Counted from the stretch's first letter, positions 1-9,104 are shown. The stretch is DNA of 64,000 nucleotides from an uncultured Collinsella sp. (GCA_902491565.1 CABUIE010000009.1:1-64000), one strand, 5' to 3'. Notes: generated by a model not told the origin, from the letters alone. Numbers and translations are program-made.

Positions 1-2
1 GG

Positions 3-35
3 CGCCCCCGGACCCCAGGAGGGGCCGCGGGGGCG
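3..35. terminator. GC-rich hairpin at window edge
   Basis: Outer arms CGCCCCCG (3-10) and CGGGGGCG (28-35) enclose a second CCCC/GGGG stem. It probably terminates a gene lying to the left of the window. No long T-run is visible, so the assignment is tentative. Confidence 0.4.
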
Positions 36-98
36 TTCGGCTAACTGCGGGAGCGAGCCATCAGCTCAATGTGTTCGGCTGAGATCGGAAATCAACCG

Positions 99-128
99 CG
101 CTCAGACGACACCGATGCCGTCTGAGCG
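99..128 (-). terminator. Hairpin downstream of the P1B ATPase
   Basis: A perfect 10-bp inverted repeat, CGCTCAGACG (99-108) and CGTCTGAGCG (119-128), with a 10-nt loop lies 30 bp after the stop of the ATPase gene. The T-run is weak, so it may be a stabilising 3' hairpin rather than a strong intrinsic terminator. Confidence 0.5.
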
Positions 129-158
129 CAGGCCAGATAACGTGGACGAACACGTCTG

Positions 159-2234
159 CTAACGCAGATACGCTTTCGCGTTGCTCAGGCTGTAGGCAAT
201 CGTCGAGCCGTTGTGCAGCAACGACGACGCCTGCGGGGTAATCGCGCCGGTAATGCCCAGCGCCAGCAGAGCCGAGTTGGTGAGCATCACCTTGGAATAC
301 GAACTCGTCAGACGGTCGATAAGCCCCTGGCTCATACGGCGCAGGCGCACGATTGCGGCCAGATCCGTATCGGTCAGGATGATATCGGCGACCTCCTTGG
401 CAATGTCGCTTCCGCCACCCATCGCCAGGCCCACGTCGGCCAAACCGAGCGCCGGCGAATCGTTGACGCCGTCGCCCACCATGGCAACGTGGCGCCCCTC
501 GCCCTTAATGCGCTCCACATACGCGTACTTGTCCTCGGGCAGCAGCTCGGCCTTAAACTCATCGACGCCCGCCTCTCGCGCGATGCGCTCGGCCGTGCGC
601 TCGGAGTCGCCCGTGAGCATAACGACATGCTTGACGCCCAGCGCATGCAGGTCGGCGATGGCCTCACGGACCCCGGCCTTGAGCGGATCCTCGATACCGA
701 GCACGCCGACGACCTTGCCATCGACCGCCAGATACAGCGGCGACAGGCCCTGCATCTGGGACTCGATTTGCTCTTTAATGTCGGACTCGAGCTGCGCGCT
801 CTCGTCCTCAAACACAAAGTGTGCCGAGCCAATAATTGCGCGACGACCTTCGATGGACGAAGCAATACCATGCGCCACGATGTACTCGACCGCGGCATGG
901 CGTTCACGATGCTCGAGCCCGCGCTCGCGGGCGGCGTTGACCACGGCACGCGCCACCGGATGCGGGAAATGCTCCTCCAGGCAGGCAGAAAGGCGCAGGA
1001 CCTCGTCCTCGCTCCAGCCATCGGTGGTGAGTACGCAGGCAAGACGCGGCTGTGCCTCGGTGAGCGTGCCAGTCTTATCAAACACGATGGTGTCGGCCTT
1101 GGCAAACGCCTCAAAATACTTGGCGCCCTTGACCATGACGCCCATCTTTGCGGCATCGCTCATGGCAGTCATGACGGCGACGGAACCCGTGAGCTTGAGT
1201 GCGCACGAGTAGTCGACCATCAGCGCCGCCGAGGTCTTGATGAGGCTGCGGGTGGTAAGCGCAACCAGGCCCGCGAGCAAGAAGTTCCACGGGACGATCT
1301 TGTTGGCGAGATCCTCCATGTGCGACTGACCCTCGGACTTGAGCGAGTCGGCCGTCTGCACGAGCGAAACAATCGAGCGCAGCTTGGTCTGCGCCGTGTT
1401 GGCGCGCACGCGCACCAAGATACTGCCGTCTTCCACGACGGTGCCGGCGAATACATCGTCGCCCGCGCTGCGCTCGACGGCAAGCGGCTCGCCGGTCAGG
1501 GTCGCCTGGTTAACCATGGCGCTTCCCCGCTCGACCACGCCGTCGATGCAGATGGACATGCCGGTGCGAACGGCGACCAAGTCGCCAGGCTCAAGCTCGG
1601 TGGCGGCAACGCTCACCTCGGTGTCGCCGACCACTTTTTGCGCCTTGTCGGGAACGTCGAGCAGCGAGTTAATGAGCTCGTTTTCGCTCATGGCACGCGT
1701 GTAGTCCTCGAGCAACTCGCCCACGTTGAGTAGGAACATCGTCTGGCCCGCGGTATTGACGTCGCGCTTAACAAACGAGATGCCAATAGCCGAGGCGTCG
1801 AGCACGGGGACGGTCAGGCGCGGCTGCGCGAGCTCGTGGAGAGCGGCGCGCAAAAAGGTCATGTAACCGGCCACGACAAAGATGGCACGCAGCGGCGTAG
1901 GTAGGAACCAGCGGCGCGCGTAGTGGGCGCCGATAAGTGTGGCAAGATCCATGACGAGCTTGTGCTTGCGTGGCTCAAGCTGCATCACGTAACCCGTCTT
2001 TGCGTCGGCAATGGCCTGGGCATCGAGCGCACCCAAGGCGTCGAGCACGCCCGCACGACACTGCTCATCATATTCGAGCGCCATCTGGCCGATACGGCCA
2101 TAAACGCGCACCTTGTGCACGCCGTCGATATCGCCGCTGAGCTTAAGAAGTGCATCGAGATCGCTCTCTGGCACAGGACCCGCCAATTGAAGACGGGTCC
2201 TGCCGGGGATCTCGTTAATAATCGAGAATCTCAT
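159..2234 (-). CDS. P1B-type heavy-metal translocating ATPase (possible FezB-like)
   Basis: A 691-residue membrane P-type ATPase that couples ATP hydrolysis to metal transport. The N-terminal ~70 residues resemble an HMA_2-type domain (IPGRTRLQL) and lack a CxxC metal site. The actuator TGEP is at 247-250, the phosphorylation motif DKTGT at 386-390, and the hinge MVGDGVNDSPA lies near 590. The intramembrane metal motif reads SCA (about 343-345) instead of CPC, which places it outside the classic copper and zinc subgroups. It follows a small hydrophobic protein gene by 18 bp in an apparent operon whose promoter region carries a box resembling one before the feo genes. P1B6 ATPases of ferrosome loci (FezB) are a possible match. 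Metal specificity (iron, manganese or zinc) cannot be read from sequence. P-type ATPase identity is secure; FezB is inference. Confidence 0.93.
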   Translation of the reverse strand: MRFSIINEIPGRTRLQLAGPVPESDLDALLKLSGDIDGVHKVRVYGRIGQMALEYDEQCRAGVLDALGALDAQAIADAKTGYVMQLEPRKHKLVMDLATLIGAHYARRWFLPTPLRAIFVVAGYMTFLRAALHELAQPRLTVPVLDASAIGISFVKRDVNTAGQTMFLLNVGELLEDYTRAMSENELINSLLDVPDKAQKVVGDTEVSVAATELEPGDLVAVRTGMSICIDGVVERGSAMVNQATLTGEPLAVERSAGDDVFAGTVVEDGSILVRVRANTAQTKLRSIVSLVQTADSLKSEGQSHMEDLANKIVPWNFLLAGLVALTTRSLIKTSAALMVDYSCALKLTGSVAVMTAMSDAAKMGVMVKGAKYFEAFAKADTIVFDKTGTLTEAQPRLACVLTTDGWSEDEVLRLSACLEEHFPHPVARAVVNAARERGLEHRERHAAVEYIVAHGIASSIEGRRAIIGSAHFVFEDESAQLESDIKEQIESQMQGLSPLYLAVDGKVVGVLGIEDPLKAGVREAIADLHALGVKHVVMLTGDSERTAERIAREAGVDEFKAELLPEDKYAYVERIKGEGRHVAMVGDGVNDSPALGLADVGLAMGGGSDIAKEVADIILTDTDLAAIVRLRRMSQGLIDRLTSSYSKVMLTNSALLALGITGAITPQASSLLHNGSTIAYSLSNAKAYLR

Positions 2235-2252
2235 AGTTTGTGCCTAGGAGCG

Positions 2253-2498
2253 TTACACGGCTGCCTCGTCAGCAGCGGCCTCGCTCTGGGTGATGTAGGC
2301 AGCCTCGGCAACCATGTCGTCGACATTGGCCTTGGCCTGCTCGACCATGTCCTGGTAGCAGTTCTTGACGCGCATACCGCACGCGATGCCCTGCACGCAG
2401 GCGTTCTTTACCGGGGCGCTGGTGAGCAGCTTGATGCCGGCCGTACCAAGCAGAAAACCGCCACCGACAAGCAGGGTGTTAAACGTCGACTTCTTCAT
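2253..2498 (-). CDS. Small hydrophobic partner of the P1B ATPase (DUF6110-like)
   Basis: An 81-residue protein starting MKKSTFNTLLVGGG. The ATG at 2498 is chosen because GGGAGAA precedes it at good spacing; a longer upstream reading has no comparable site. Residues 8-26 form one hydrophobic, glycine-rich segment (GGGFLLGTAG), followed by a charged, alanine-rich tail with two cysteines in the middle. It lies 18 bp upstream of the P1B ATPase and is probably cotranscribed. Small proteins of this shape commonly sit beside such ATPases; I recall the label DUF6110, but this is unverified. A FezA-like role in a ferrosome system is possible. No enzymatic motif is visible. Confidence 0.75.
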   Translation of the reverse strand: MKKSTFNTLLVGGGFLLGTAGIKLLTSAPVKNACVQGIACGMRVKNCYQDMVEQAKANVDDMVAEAAYITQSEAAADEAAV

Positions 2499-2588
2499 GT
2501 TGCTTCTCCCTTTTGCCGCACAAGCGCGGCATGGTGCCTTAGCACCCGAGTTCATTAGTTTGCTCGAGCACACTTTTGAGACTAGTTT

Positions 2589-2623
2589 AGTATAACTATT
2601 TGGTCAACTATGGCTAACTTTTT
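2589..2623 (-). promoter_or_regulatory. Putative promoter and metal box of the P1B ATPase operon
   Basis: On the minus strand, AAAAAGTTAGCC (2612-2623) is followed by TATACT (2589-2594). TTAGCC to TATACT has a 17-bp spacing, fitting a sigma-70-type promoter with a weak -35. The AAAAAGTTAGCC element closely resembles AAAAAGTTAACC before the feoA genes. A shared DtxR/MntR-like operator is inferred, not shown. Confidence 0.45.
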
Positions 2624-2721
2624 GAAAACATGCGGTCCAGACCGCCCGGTACTCGGCGGTTCACCCACCACGACGCAAATCCGCACTCCCACGGGTATCC
2701 GCCCCCGCCCTTGCCACAGTC

Positions 2722-4479
2722 CTACAGCTGCCAGTCCGCCGACTCCTTTTGCAGCGCAACCATGCGGGCGAATTCTCCGCCTGCTGCCTTGAGCTGCGCC
2801 GGAGTGCCCTGTTCGGCAACCACTCCATCCTTGAGCACAACGATTTTGTCGGCATTTTCCACCGTACGCATACGGTGGGCAATAACGATAACCGTCTTAC
2901 CTGCAAGCAGACGGGAGAGTGCCTGTTGCACCACGGTCTCGTTCTCCACATCCAAGCTTGCCGTCGCCTCGTCCAACAGCACGATAGGCGCGTCTTTGAG
3001 CAGTGCGCGGGCGATGGAGATGCGCTGGCGCTCGCCGCCGGAGAGTTTGGAGCCGTTCTCTCCAATCATAGTGTCATAGCCCTGCGGCATGCGGTTCACG
3101 AACTCGTCACAGTTGGCGGCACGCGCGGCTGCAAGCACTTCCTCATCGGTGGCATCACGACGCCCGAGGCGGATGTTTCCCATCACCGTGTCGTCAAAGA
3201 GCAGCACGTCTTGGAACACAATGGCGTAGTCGCGCAGCAGCACCTCGGGATCCACGCCCGCAACATCCACACCGCCCACGGCAACCTTGCCCGCAGTGGC
3301 ATCCCAAAAGCGCGCGGCCAGGCGGCTCACCGTAGACTTACCGGAACCCGAAGGACCGACCAGCGCCGTGACCTCGCCTTCCTTGGCGGTAAAGCTCACA
3401 TCGGTAAGAACTTTCTCGCCGGCGCGTCCGTCCTCGCCCGCACCATAGCCAAATGCCACGTGATCGAACACCACATCGTGGCCCGCAGGCTTAAAGTTCT
3501 CGCTGCCCCGCGCCACAGGCTCTTCCATGATGGAACGCATGCGCTTGGCAGACGACTCGGCGGCAAACAGCTCGGACATTAACATTAATGCCTGGTCAAA
3601 GGGCGCATAGATACGGCTCACCATAAGCAGGAAGGCAAACAACACCAAAAAGTCGACCTGCCCGGAGGCGACCATCGCGGCGCCCGTGACCAGCGTGGTG
3701 GCAATGCCCAGACGCAGGATGGCAAAGGCGGAGTTGACCAAAAGCCCGTTAACGAGCTCGCCCTTGGTGGTCTCGCGCTCCTCGGCATCGATCACGGCGT
3801 TGAGTCCCTCAAGATAATGGGTCTCCTGGTTGGTGGCGCGAATCTCGCGAACGCAGTCGAGCGTCTCTTGAATAGCCTCGGTAACCTTGACCTTCTCGGC
3901 GCGCACGCGATCAAACACCGGAGTCATGGGGCCGCGTGTTAGATACAACACGGCAAAGGCCACGGGAACGCTCCAAAACGCCGCAATCGCCAGCTGCCAG
4001 CAAAAGAACAGCGATGCCACGAAGACAATGGCGCTTGCGATGATGGCACCCCAAAGCTCTCCCAGCACGTGGCTGTAGGCGTGCTCCATGGCCTGGACGT
4101 CGCCCATGATGGTCTCGGTTAAATCGGCCAGATCACGACGACCAAAAAACGACAGCGGCAGTTTGCGCAAGCGCTCGGCAATCTCCATACGCTGCTTGCC
4201 GCACTCCTCGTAAAAGATGCAGTAGGTGTAGTAATACTGCTGCCAGTTAGAGGCAAAGAGCAACACGAAAAAGACCAGGAGGCCGCCCACGATCGGCAGG
4301 GCATCCGGCAGGTCAGCCCCGCTGACGAGATGCTCGACAAAGCCGGCCATAACCAGGAATAAAAAGCCCATGCCGGCCATGGTGATGAGATTGGTGAGCG
4401 TGGTCCAGAAAATGCCGCGTTTTACGCCGGCGACGCCTTTATCGGATAGGAAATACTTCTTTTGGAATGAGGCGAACAT
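2722..4479 (-). CDS. ABC transporter, fused permease and ATPase (second subunit)
   Basis: A 585-residue half-transporter with an N-terminal six-helix ABC exporter-type membrane domain (about 25-310) and a C-terminal nucleotide-binding domain. The latter has Walker A GPSGSGKS (375-382), signature LSGGE (479-483), Walker B LLDEA (about 501) and an H-loop histidine in IAHR. The start ATG directly abuts the stop of the preceding half-transporter gene with no gap, so the two are coupled and likely form a heterodimer. The pair with a divergent AraC regulator is reminiscent of siderophore transporters of the YbtPQ/IrtAB type, which import despite the exporter fold. Drug or peptide export is the alternative. 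The substrate is unknown. Confidence 0.9.
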   Translation of the reverse strand: MFASFQKKYFLSDKGVAGVKRGIFWTTLTNLITMAGMGFLFLVMAGFVEHLVSGADLPDALPIVGGLLVFFVLLFASNWQQYYYTYCIFYEECGKQRMEIAERLRKLPLSFFGRRDLADLTETIMGDVQAMEHAYSHVLGELWGAIIASAIVFVASLFFCWQLAIAAFWSVPVAFAVLYLTRGPMTPVFDRVRAEKVKVTEAIQETLDCVREIRATNQETHYLEGLNAVIDAEERETTKGELVNGLLVNSAFAILRLGIATTLVTGAAMVASGQVDFLVLFAFLLMVSRIYAPFDQALMLMSELFAAESSAKRMRSIMEEPVARGSENFKPAGHDVVFDHVAFGYGAGEDGRAGEKVLTDVSFTAKEGEVTALVGPSGSGKSTVSRLAARFWDATAGKVAVGGVDVAGVDPEVLLRDYAIVFQDVLLFDDTVMGNIRLGRRDATDEEVLAAARAANCDEFVNRMPQGYDTMIGENGSKLSGGERQRISIARALLKDAPIVLLDEATASLDVENETVVQQALSRLLAGKTVIVIAHRMRTVENADKIVVLKDGVVAEQGTPAQLKAAGGEFARMVALQKESADWQL

Positions 4480-6306
4480 TTAGGCCTCGCCTCCCTTCGT
4501 GACGGTGGCATCCGCGGTCGCTGCAGTGATTTTCCAGCTCGCGGCCTGTTCGTACTCGGCCCACATCTTGGCATACAGGCCATTTTGGGACAGCAACTCG
4601 GCATGGGTACCCGACTCCTGCACGCTGCCCTGGTTGAGCACCACGATTTGGTCTGCGCCCACTACAGTCGAGAGTCGGTGCGCGATCATAATGACCGTGC
4701 GACCCGCCGCCAGTTTGCTAAAAGCACGTTGGATGAGCGCCTCGTTCTCGGGATCGGCAAACGCCGTGGCCTCATCGAGCACCACGATAGGCGCGTCTTT
4801 AAGGATCGCGCGGGCGAGCGCCACGCGCTGGACCTCGCCGCCCGAAAGATATGCTCCGCCGGCGCCGAGCATGGTATTGATACCCTGTGGGAGCTTGGCC
4901 ACAATGTCGTCGCACTGAGCTGCGGAGAGGGCCGCACGCACTTCGTCGTCAGTGGCCGTAGGCTTGGAGGCGCGCACGTTATCGGCAAGTGTTTGCCGGA
5001 ACAGCTGGTTGGTCTGGAACACGAAGGCGACCTGGTCCATAAGCTCGTGCGGATCCATATCGCGAACGTCCACACCGCCTACGAGCACTCGACCCGAGGA
5101 AACATCCCAAAAACGCGGGATCAGGCTTGCGCAGGTTGACTTACCGCCACCCGAGGGACCCACCAGGGCGAGAGTGCTACCAGCGGGAACGCTGAAACTT
5201 ACATGGCTAACGGCAGGTGCCTCGGCGCCCTCGTACGTAAAGCTCACGTCCTCAAATCGCACGTCGCTGCCGGCAGGGTGCTTGGGTTGGGCGGGCACGG
5301 AGAGCTGCTTGGAATCCATGACGCTTCGAATACGAGCCAACGAATCGGCACTCATCTGAGAGGCCTCGCCCACAAACATGAGCTTGGTCATGGCCGTCGG
5401 TACCACGGCCGAAAATATCGCGTAAAACGTGAAGTTGGTCATAAAATGCGCGAAGTCCGTCTCGCCTGGCGCCAACAGCAACGCCACGGGCAACAGGAAT
5501 GCCACAAGGCCATTGAGCGCGGTAAGGTTGAGCACCTGCGGACCTCGGCAGAACGTGCCCGCATAGTTTTGCGCCATGTCGGCGTATTCGGCGATCGCAT
5601 CGTGGAAGGCCTTAAAGGAGTAGACCGTCTGCTGAAACACCTTGACCACGGGGATGCCTCGTACGTATTCGGTGCCGGTCTTGTTCATCTTGACCAGCGC
5701 TCCCATGTAGGCCTTCATGAACTCGGCGCCTTTGCCGCTCATCATGGTAGCCATGGCGCCAAACGAAATGGCCACCGAGATGAGGCATGCCGCGCCCAAG
5801 CGCCAATCGAGGGCGAAAAGCAGCACGAGCAAGCCCACGACCATGGCGACGGCGCCTGCGATATCGGGCAGCATGTGTGCGAGCAAAGTCTCGGTGGAGG
5901 CGGCACACCCGTCTACAATGCGGCGCAGCTCGCCGGTGGCATGCGTGTCGAAGTAGCCGAGCGGCAACTTAAGCAGGTGCTCGCTCGTAGCCTTACGGAT
6001 ATTGGACGCGCAGCGAAACGCGGACAGATGCGTGCACATGAGCCCCACGAAATAAGTTACGATGCTTGCCAGCGCAAACCCCACGGCCCACCAGCCATAC
6101 ATCGCGATGTCGCAGGCTTCGCTCCAGTTAGGTGCCACGGCGATCAGGTCGCGAGCGACAAGCCAAATGCACACGTACGGGCCAAAGCTCAGCAGCTGCG
6201 AGAGCGCCGAGAGCGCCATGCCCAAATACGTTAGGAATTTACGGTCACCGGCATACGCGAGCAACTCGCCGATGCCTCCACCTTCCCTTTTTGATCCCTT
6301 TGCCAT
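4480..6306 (-). CDS. ABC transporter, fused permease and ATPase (first subunit)
   Basis: A 608-residue half-transporter of the same architecture as its downstream neighbour: membrane domain to about residue 320, then a nucleotide-binding domain with GPSGGGKST, signature LSGGE and VVLDEA. The start at 6306 (MAKGSKREG) is preferred over an in-frame ATG 63 bp upstream because AAAGGA sits at good spacing before it. The stop abuts the start of the next gene, which implies a two-gene operon and a heterodimeric transporter. The divergent AraC-family gene 115 bp away is the likely regulator. The substrate is unknown; a YbtPQ/IrtAB-like metallophore role is inferred from the arrangement only. Confidence 0.9.
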   Translation of the reverse strand: MAKGSKREGGGIGELLAYAGDRKFLTYLGMALSALSQLLSFGPYVCIWLVARDLIAVAPNWSEACDIAMYGWWAVGFALASIVTYFVGLMCTHLSAFRCASNIRKATSEHLLKLPLGYFDTHATGELRRIVDGCAASTETLLAHMLPDIAGAVAMVVGLLVLLFALDWRLGAACLISVAISFGAMATMMSGKGAEFMKAYMGALVKMNKTGTEYVRGIPVVKVFQQTVYSFKAFHDAIAEYADMAQNYAGTFCRGPQVLNLTALNGLVAFLLPVALLLAPGETDFAHFMTNFTFYAIFSAVVPTAMTKLMFVGEASQMSADSLARIRSVMDSKQLSVPAQPKHPAGSDVRFEDVSFTYEGAEAPAVSHVSFSVPAGSTLALVGPSGGGKSTCASLIPRFWDVSSGRVLVGGVDVRDMDPHELMDQVAFVFQTNQLFRQTLADNVRASKPTATDDEVRAALSAAQCDDIVAKLPQGINTMLGAGGAYLSGGEVQRVALARAILKDAPIVVLDEATAFADPENEALIQRAFSKLAAGRTVIMIAHRLSTVVGADQIVVLNQGSVQESGTHAELLSQNGLYAKMWAEYEQAASWKITAATADATVTKGGEA

Positions 6307-6420
6307 GAGATTCCTTTCTAACGGCTTGAGAGTTAACCGTAATGAACTTATCATTGATGTGTTAGCCATGGCTCACAATCAAGCCAGGCGTGGACGTTTC
6401 TGCAAAGGAAAGGGACGCTT

Positions 6421-7425
6421 TTGCAAATACGGCGGGCAGCGACCGACATAACCGAGCTCTACGCACCACAGTTTGAGCAGTTTGGCCTGGAGCTTTCCGG
6501 CAAGGGCGCTGTCTTTACCGGCGAGGTGGCAAACGATCGGGCGCACGGACGCGCATGGATCATGCCCCTCTCCCCTGCCTGCATCGTCATGGAGCATTTC
6601 ATCACCCCGACGCACGATATGTACCTGACCGAATACACACCCGAGCCATATGCCTGCGTGAGCGAGGTCAGCGCGCCCACACTTACATGCATGCCCGAGG
6701 CTGGCATAACGCCCGCGAACCTCAAACCATTGCATGGACCGTGGCCAAACAATGCCGTTTGCAGCTTTATCCAAGATAACTGTGGCGAGGAATTAAGCCC
6801 GCTGTTTGCGGGGGAGCTCTATCACTCGCGCTCGGTGCTCTTTTTGCCTGAATATTTTGACGAACTGGAGCACCGCTATCCCACCGAGTTCGCGGGAATC
6901 TTTGAGGCGTTTGCCGAGCCATGGCACGAGGAAGCGACGTCTGCCATCTGCCACACGCTGCGCCGGATTAACGAGGACCGCGCTCGCACCGTAGGCGGAC
7001 ACGTCTATATGCAGGGCATCGTGGAGACCATGGTCGCGGAGCTCGCCTGTTCGCGCGCGGCCCACAAGCAGGCGCGGCAGGCGGCAGACACACGCGTCAG
7101 CATAACCATTGCCGAAGAAGCAACGGCAATGATTGAGCGCGCGCTCGACAAAGGCAGACGTGTGGGTATCAACGAGGTGGCCGAGAGGCTCTACACAAGC
7201 CGCTCCAAACTATGCGCCACCTTTAAGGCCCAAACTGGCGAGTCCCTGGGCACCTACATTCGCAGACGCCGTATGGAGCGAGCAAAGGACCTTTTGGCCG
7301 ATAGCTCGCTCACAATAGCGCAGGTGGCAGAGCGGCTCGGCTACCCTCAGCAAGCCGCCTTCGCCCAAGCCTTCAAACAACACACCGGCACCACCCCCAC
7401 CGCTTGGCGAAGCAAGCATCGCTAA
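6421..7425 (+). CDS. AraC-family transcriptional regulator
   Basis: A 334-residue protein with a variable N-terminal sensor part and a C-terminal double helix-turn-helix AraC domain (about 240-334). The domain includes AKDLLADSSLTIAQVAERLGY and the FKQHTGTTPTAWR end typical of the family; the first helix pair is near VGINEVAERLYTSRSKLC. The start is a TTG at 6421, supported by GGAAAGGGA 6 nt upstream. It is transcribed divergently from the two-gene ABC transporter and probably controls it, as AraC-type regulators do next to siderophore ABC genes (YbtA). The ligand is unknown. The family call is firm; the target is inferred from position. Confidence 0.9.
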   Translation: MQIRRAATDITELYAPQFEQFGLELSGKGAVFTGEVANDRAHGRAWIMPLSPACIVMEHFITPTHDMYLTEYTPEPYACVSEVSAPTLTCMPEAGITPANLKPLHGPWPNNAVCSFIQDNCGEELSPLFAGELYHSRSVLFLPEYFDELEHRYPTEFAGIFEAFAEPWHEEATSAICHTLRRINEDRARTVGGHVYMQGIVETMVAELACSRAAHKQARQAADTRVSITIAEEATAMIERALDKGRRVGINEVAERLYTSRSKLCATFKAQTGESLGTYIRRRRMERAKDLLADSSLTIAQVAERLGYPQQAAFAQAFKQHTGTTPTAWRSKHR

Positions 7426-7489
7426 GGCCCAAGCTCCCTGGCCGTAACGGAGCGATTAATTAGCCGCCGCCCGTCAGCTCACCCAGGAT

Positions 7490-8854
7490 CTAAACGTCAA
7501 GATGCGCACAATCAAGCGCCTTTTTGATAAGAGGGACAGATCGATCAGCCAAATACAACGGAATGTTGAGCACCCCGTCGTCGAGCTTTAGGTTCTTAAG
7601 TGAGTAGCGGACCCTCAATGGAGTCGTCTCCGCATGCTTGTCGGCATAGTACTTAAGGCTCTTGGAATGAACGACCTCTCCCGATTTGACCTCGACGGGA
7701 ACGATTTCGTTTCCGACTTGAATCAAAAAATCGACTTCGTGCTTCGGCTTCTCGTTTGTCCAATAACGCGGAGCAGCATCTAACTGTGAAAGTAATGCCT
7801 GAAGCACATAGTTCTCGGCGAACGAACCTTTGAACTCCGAAAATAGCGCATCCGAGATGGCAAAAGCGGACGCATCCAGCCTTGCCATGCGGCGCAGCAA
7901 GCCGACATCAAGACAGTAGACTTTAAATGCCTTGAGGTCATCGTACGCAGAGAGCGGCACACCACCGGCAGCATTAAGGCGAACCGCCGTGATGAGCCCA
8001 GCATCGGCAAGCCATTCCAGAGCATCCTCGTATTCTCGAGCACGAGCCCCCTCGCGCACCGCACCCCAAACGAACTTTTTGTTCTCGCGCGCCAACTGAG
8101 CTGGAATCGAGTTCCATATTTGCGAAAGCTTGGCGAACTGCGCACGGCCACCATGCTTGGCAAAATCGCGCTCGTAGGAATCCAAGAGATCAGACAACAC
8201 CTTATCGACCTGAACGATATCGCCCGTCTCCGCCCACCGGCCAAGAGCCTCTGGCATGCCGCCGCATGCAAAATAACGACGAAGATGCTCGACGAGACGG
8301 ACATGGAAGAAATCGGGCACTGTCTCGATCTGATCCAGGCCGCCAAGGTATTCGTCGTAGTTTGCAGCGCCCTCGGCTTTCAGAAACTCGGAAAAGCTCA
8401 TGGGGCGCATCTCCATGAACTCGACCTTTCCCACCGGAAAAGCGCTGGTCTCACGGGACAAGCGAACGCCCAACAAAGACCCTGCGCATGCGACGTGATA
8501 CTCGGGGGCCTCGTCACAGAAGTATTTAAGGGCACCGACTGCAGAAGGACAATCCTGGATCTCATCAATAATAAGCAGCGTCTCGCCAGGATCGATAGGC
8601 TGTCCAAGTGCCAGGGAAAGATTTGAGATGATCCGTCGAGGATCGCGCGTACCTTCGAAAAACTGAGCGTACTCGCTCTGTACCCCAGGCGACGGCTCCT
8701 CGAGCGTCAGATACACATAATTGATGTACGAGGTTCGGCCGAACTCCTTAAGCGCCCACGTCTTTCCAACCTGGCGCGCCCCCTTAAGGATAAGCGGCTT
8801 ACGATATTCTGACGCTTTCCAAGCGTTAAGCTTGGCAATGATATCTCGCTGCAT
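7490..8854 (-). CDS. AAA ATPase with DUF4143-type C-terminus
   Basis: A 454-residue protein. The N-terminal AAA domain has Walker A GARQVGKT (25-32) and Walker B LLIIDE (93-98). The C-terminal part fits DUF4143, ending in a PD-(D/E)xK-like pattern (EVDFLI then VPVEVKSG). Such ATPases are widespread in gut bacteria and archaea, often as stand-alone, variably present genes; their function is not established. The start at 8854 follows GGGAGG at correct spacing. About 20 bp upstream lies a 75-bp nested palindrome with direct repeats that is likely its promoter or operator. It converges with the AraC gene and has no obvious operon partner. Confidence 0.85.
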   Translation of the reverse strand: MQRDIIAKLNAWKASEYRKPLILKGARQVGKTWALKEFGRTSYINYVYLTLEEPSPGVQSEYAQFFEGTRDPRRIISNLSLALGQPIDPGETLLIIDEIQDCPSAVGALKYFCDEAPEYHVACAGSLLGVRLSRETSAFPVGKVEFMEMRPMSFSEFLKAEGAANYDEYLGGLDQIETVPDFFHVRLVEHLRRYFACGGMPEALGRWAETGDIVQVDKVLSDLLDSYERDFAKHGGRAQFAKLSQIWNSIPAQLARENKKFVWGAVREGARAREYEDALEWLADAGLITAVRLNAAGGVPLSAYDDLKAFKVYCLDVGLLRRMARLDASAFAISDALFSEFKGSFAENYVLQALLSQLDAAPRYWTNEKPKHEVDFLIQVGNEIVPVEVKSGEVVHSKSLKYYADKHAETTPLRVRYSLKNLKLDDGVLNIPLYLADRSVPLIKKALDCAHLDV

Positions 8855-8873
8855 GGCCGAACCTCCCGCAAAG

Positions 8874-8948
8874 AAACTTCCGTAAACGTGATATTTCCCA
8901 CATTTTACCCTAGGTAAAACGTGACATTTATCACATTTACGGAAGTTT
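8874..8948 (-). promoter_or_regulatory. Nested palindrome and direct repeats before the DUF4143 ATPase
   Basis: A perfect 13-bp outer inverted repeat, AAACTTCCGTAAA (8874-8886) and TTTACGGAAGTTT (8936-8948), encloses a central TTTTACC/GGTAAAA palindrome. Two direct copies beginning AAACGTGA lie at 8884 and 8917, 33 bp apart, both with CACATTT. Its place just upstream of the ATPase ribosome binding site suggests an operator, perhaps autoregulatory. Confidence 0.6.
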
Positions 8949-8988
8949 TAAGCTCATTTCGCCACACTTTCATCACATTTATTGCAAT

Positions 8989-9015
8989 GTGACAAAGGGA
9001 CAGTCCCTTTGTCAC
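8989..9015. repeat. Short palindromic repeat, GTGACAAAGGGA type
   Basis: Perfect 12-bp arms GTGACAAAGGGA and TCCCTTTGTCAC flank a CAG loop. It shares the AAAGG...CCTTT core of the CCACCACAAAGG repeats elsewhere in this window and appears to be a divergent member of that group. Confidence 0.65.
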
Positions 9016-9104
9016 CCGCACAAAAATGGACGCGCCAACGGCGCGCCCATTCACTCTATTCCATTCAGCCCCACCTGACCCGAACGGCCGAGTCGTTGCC
9101 AGAA

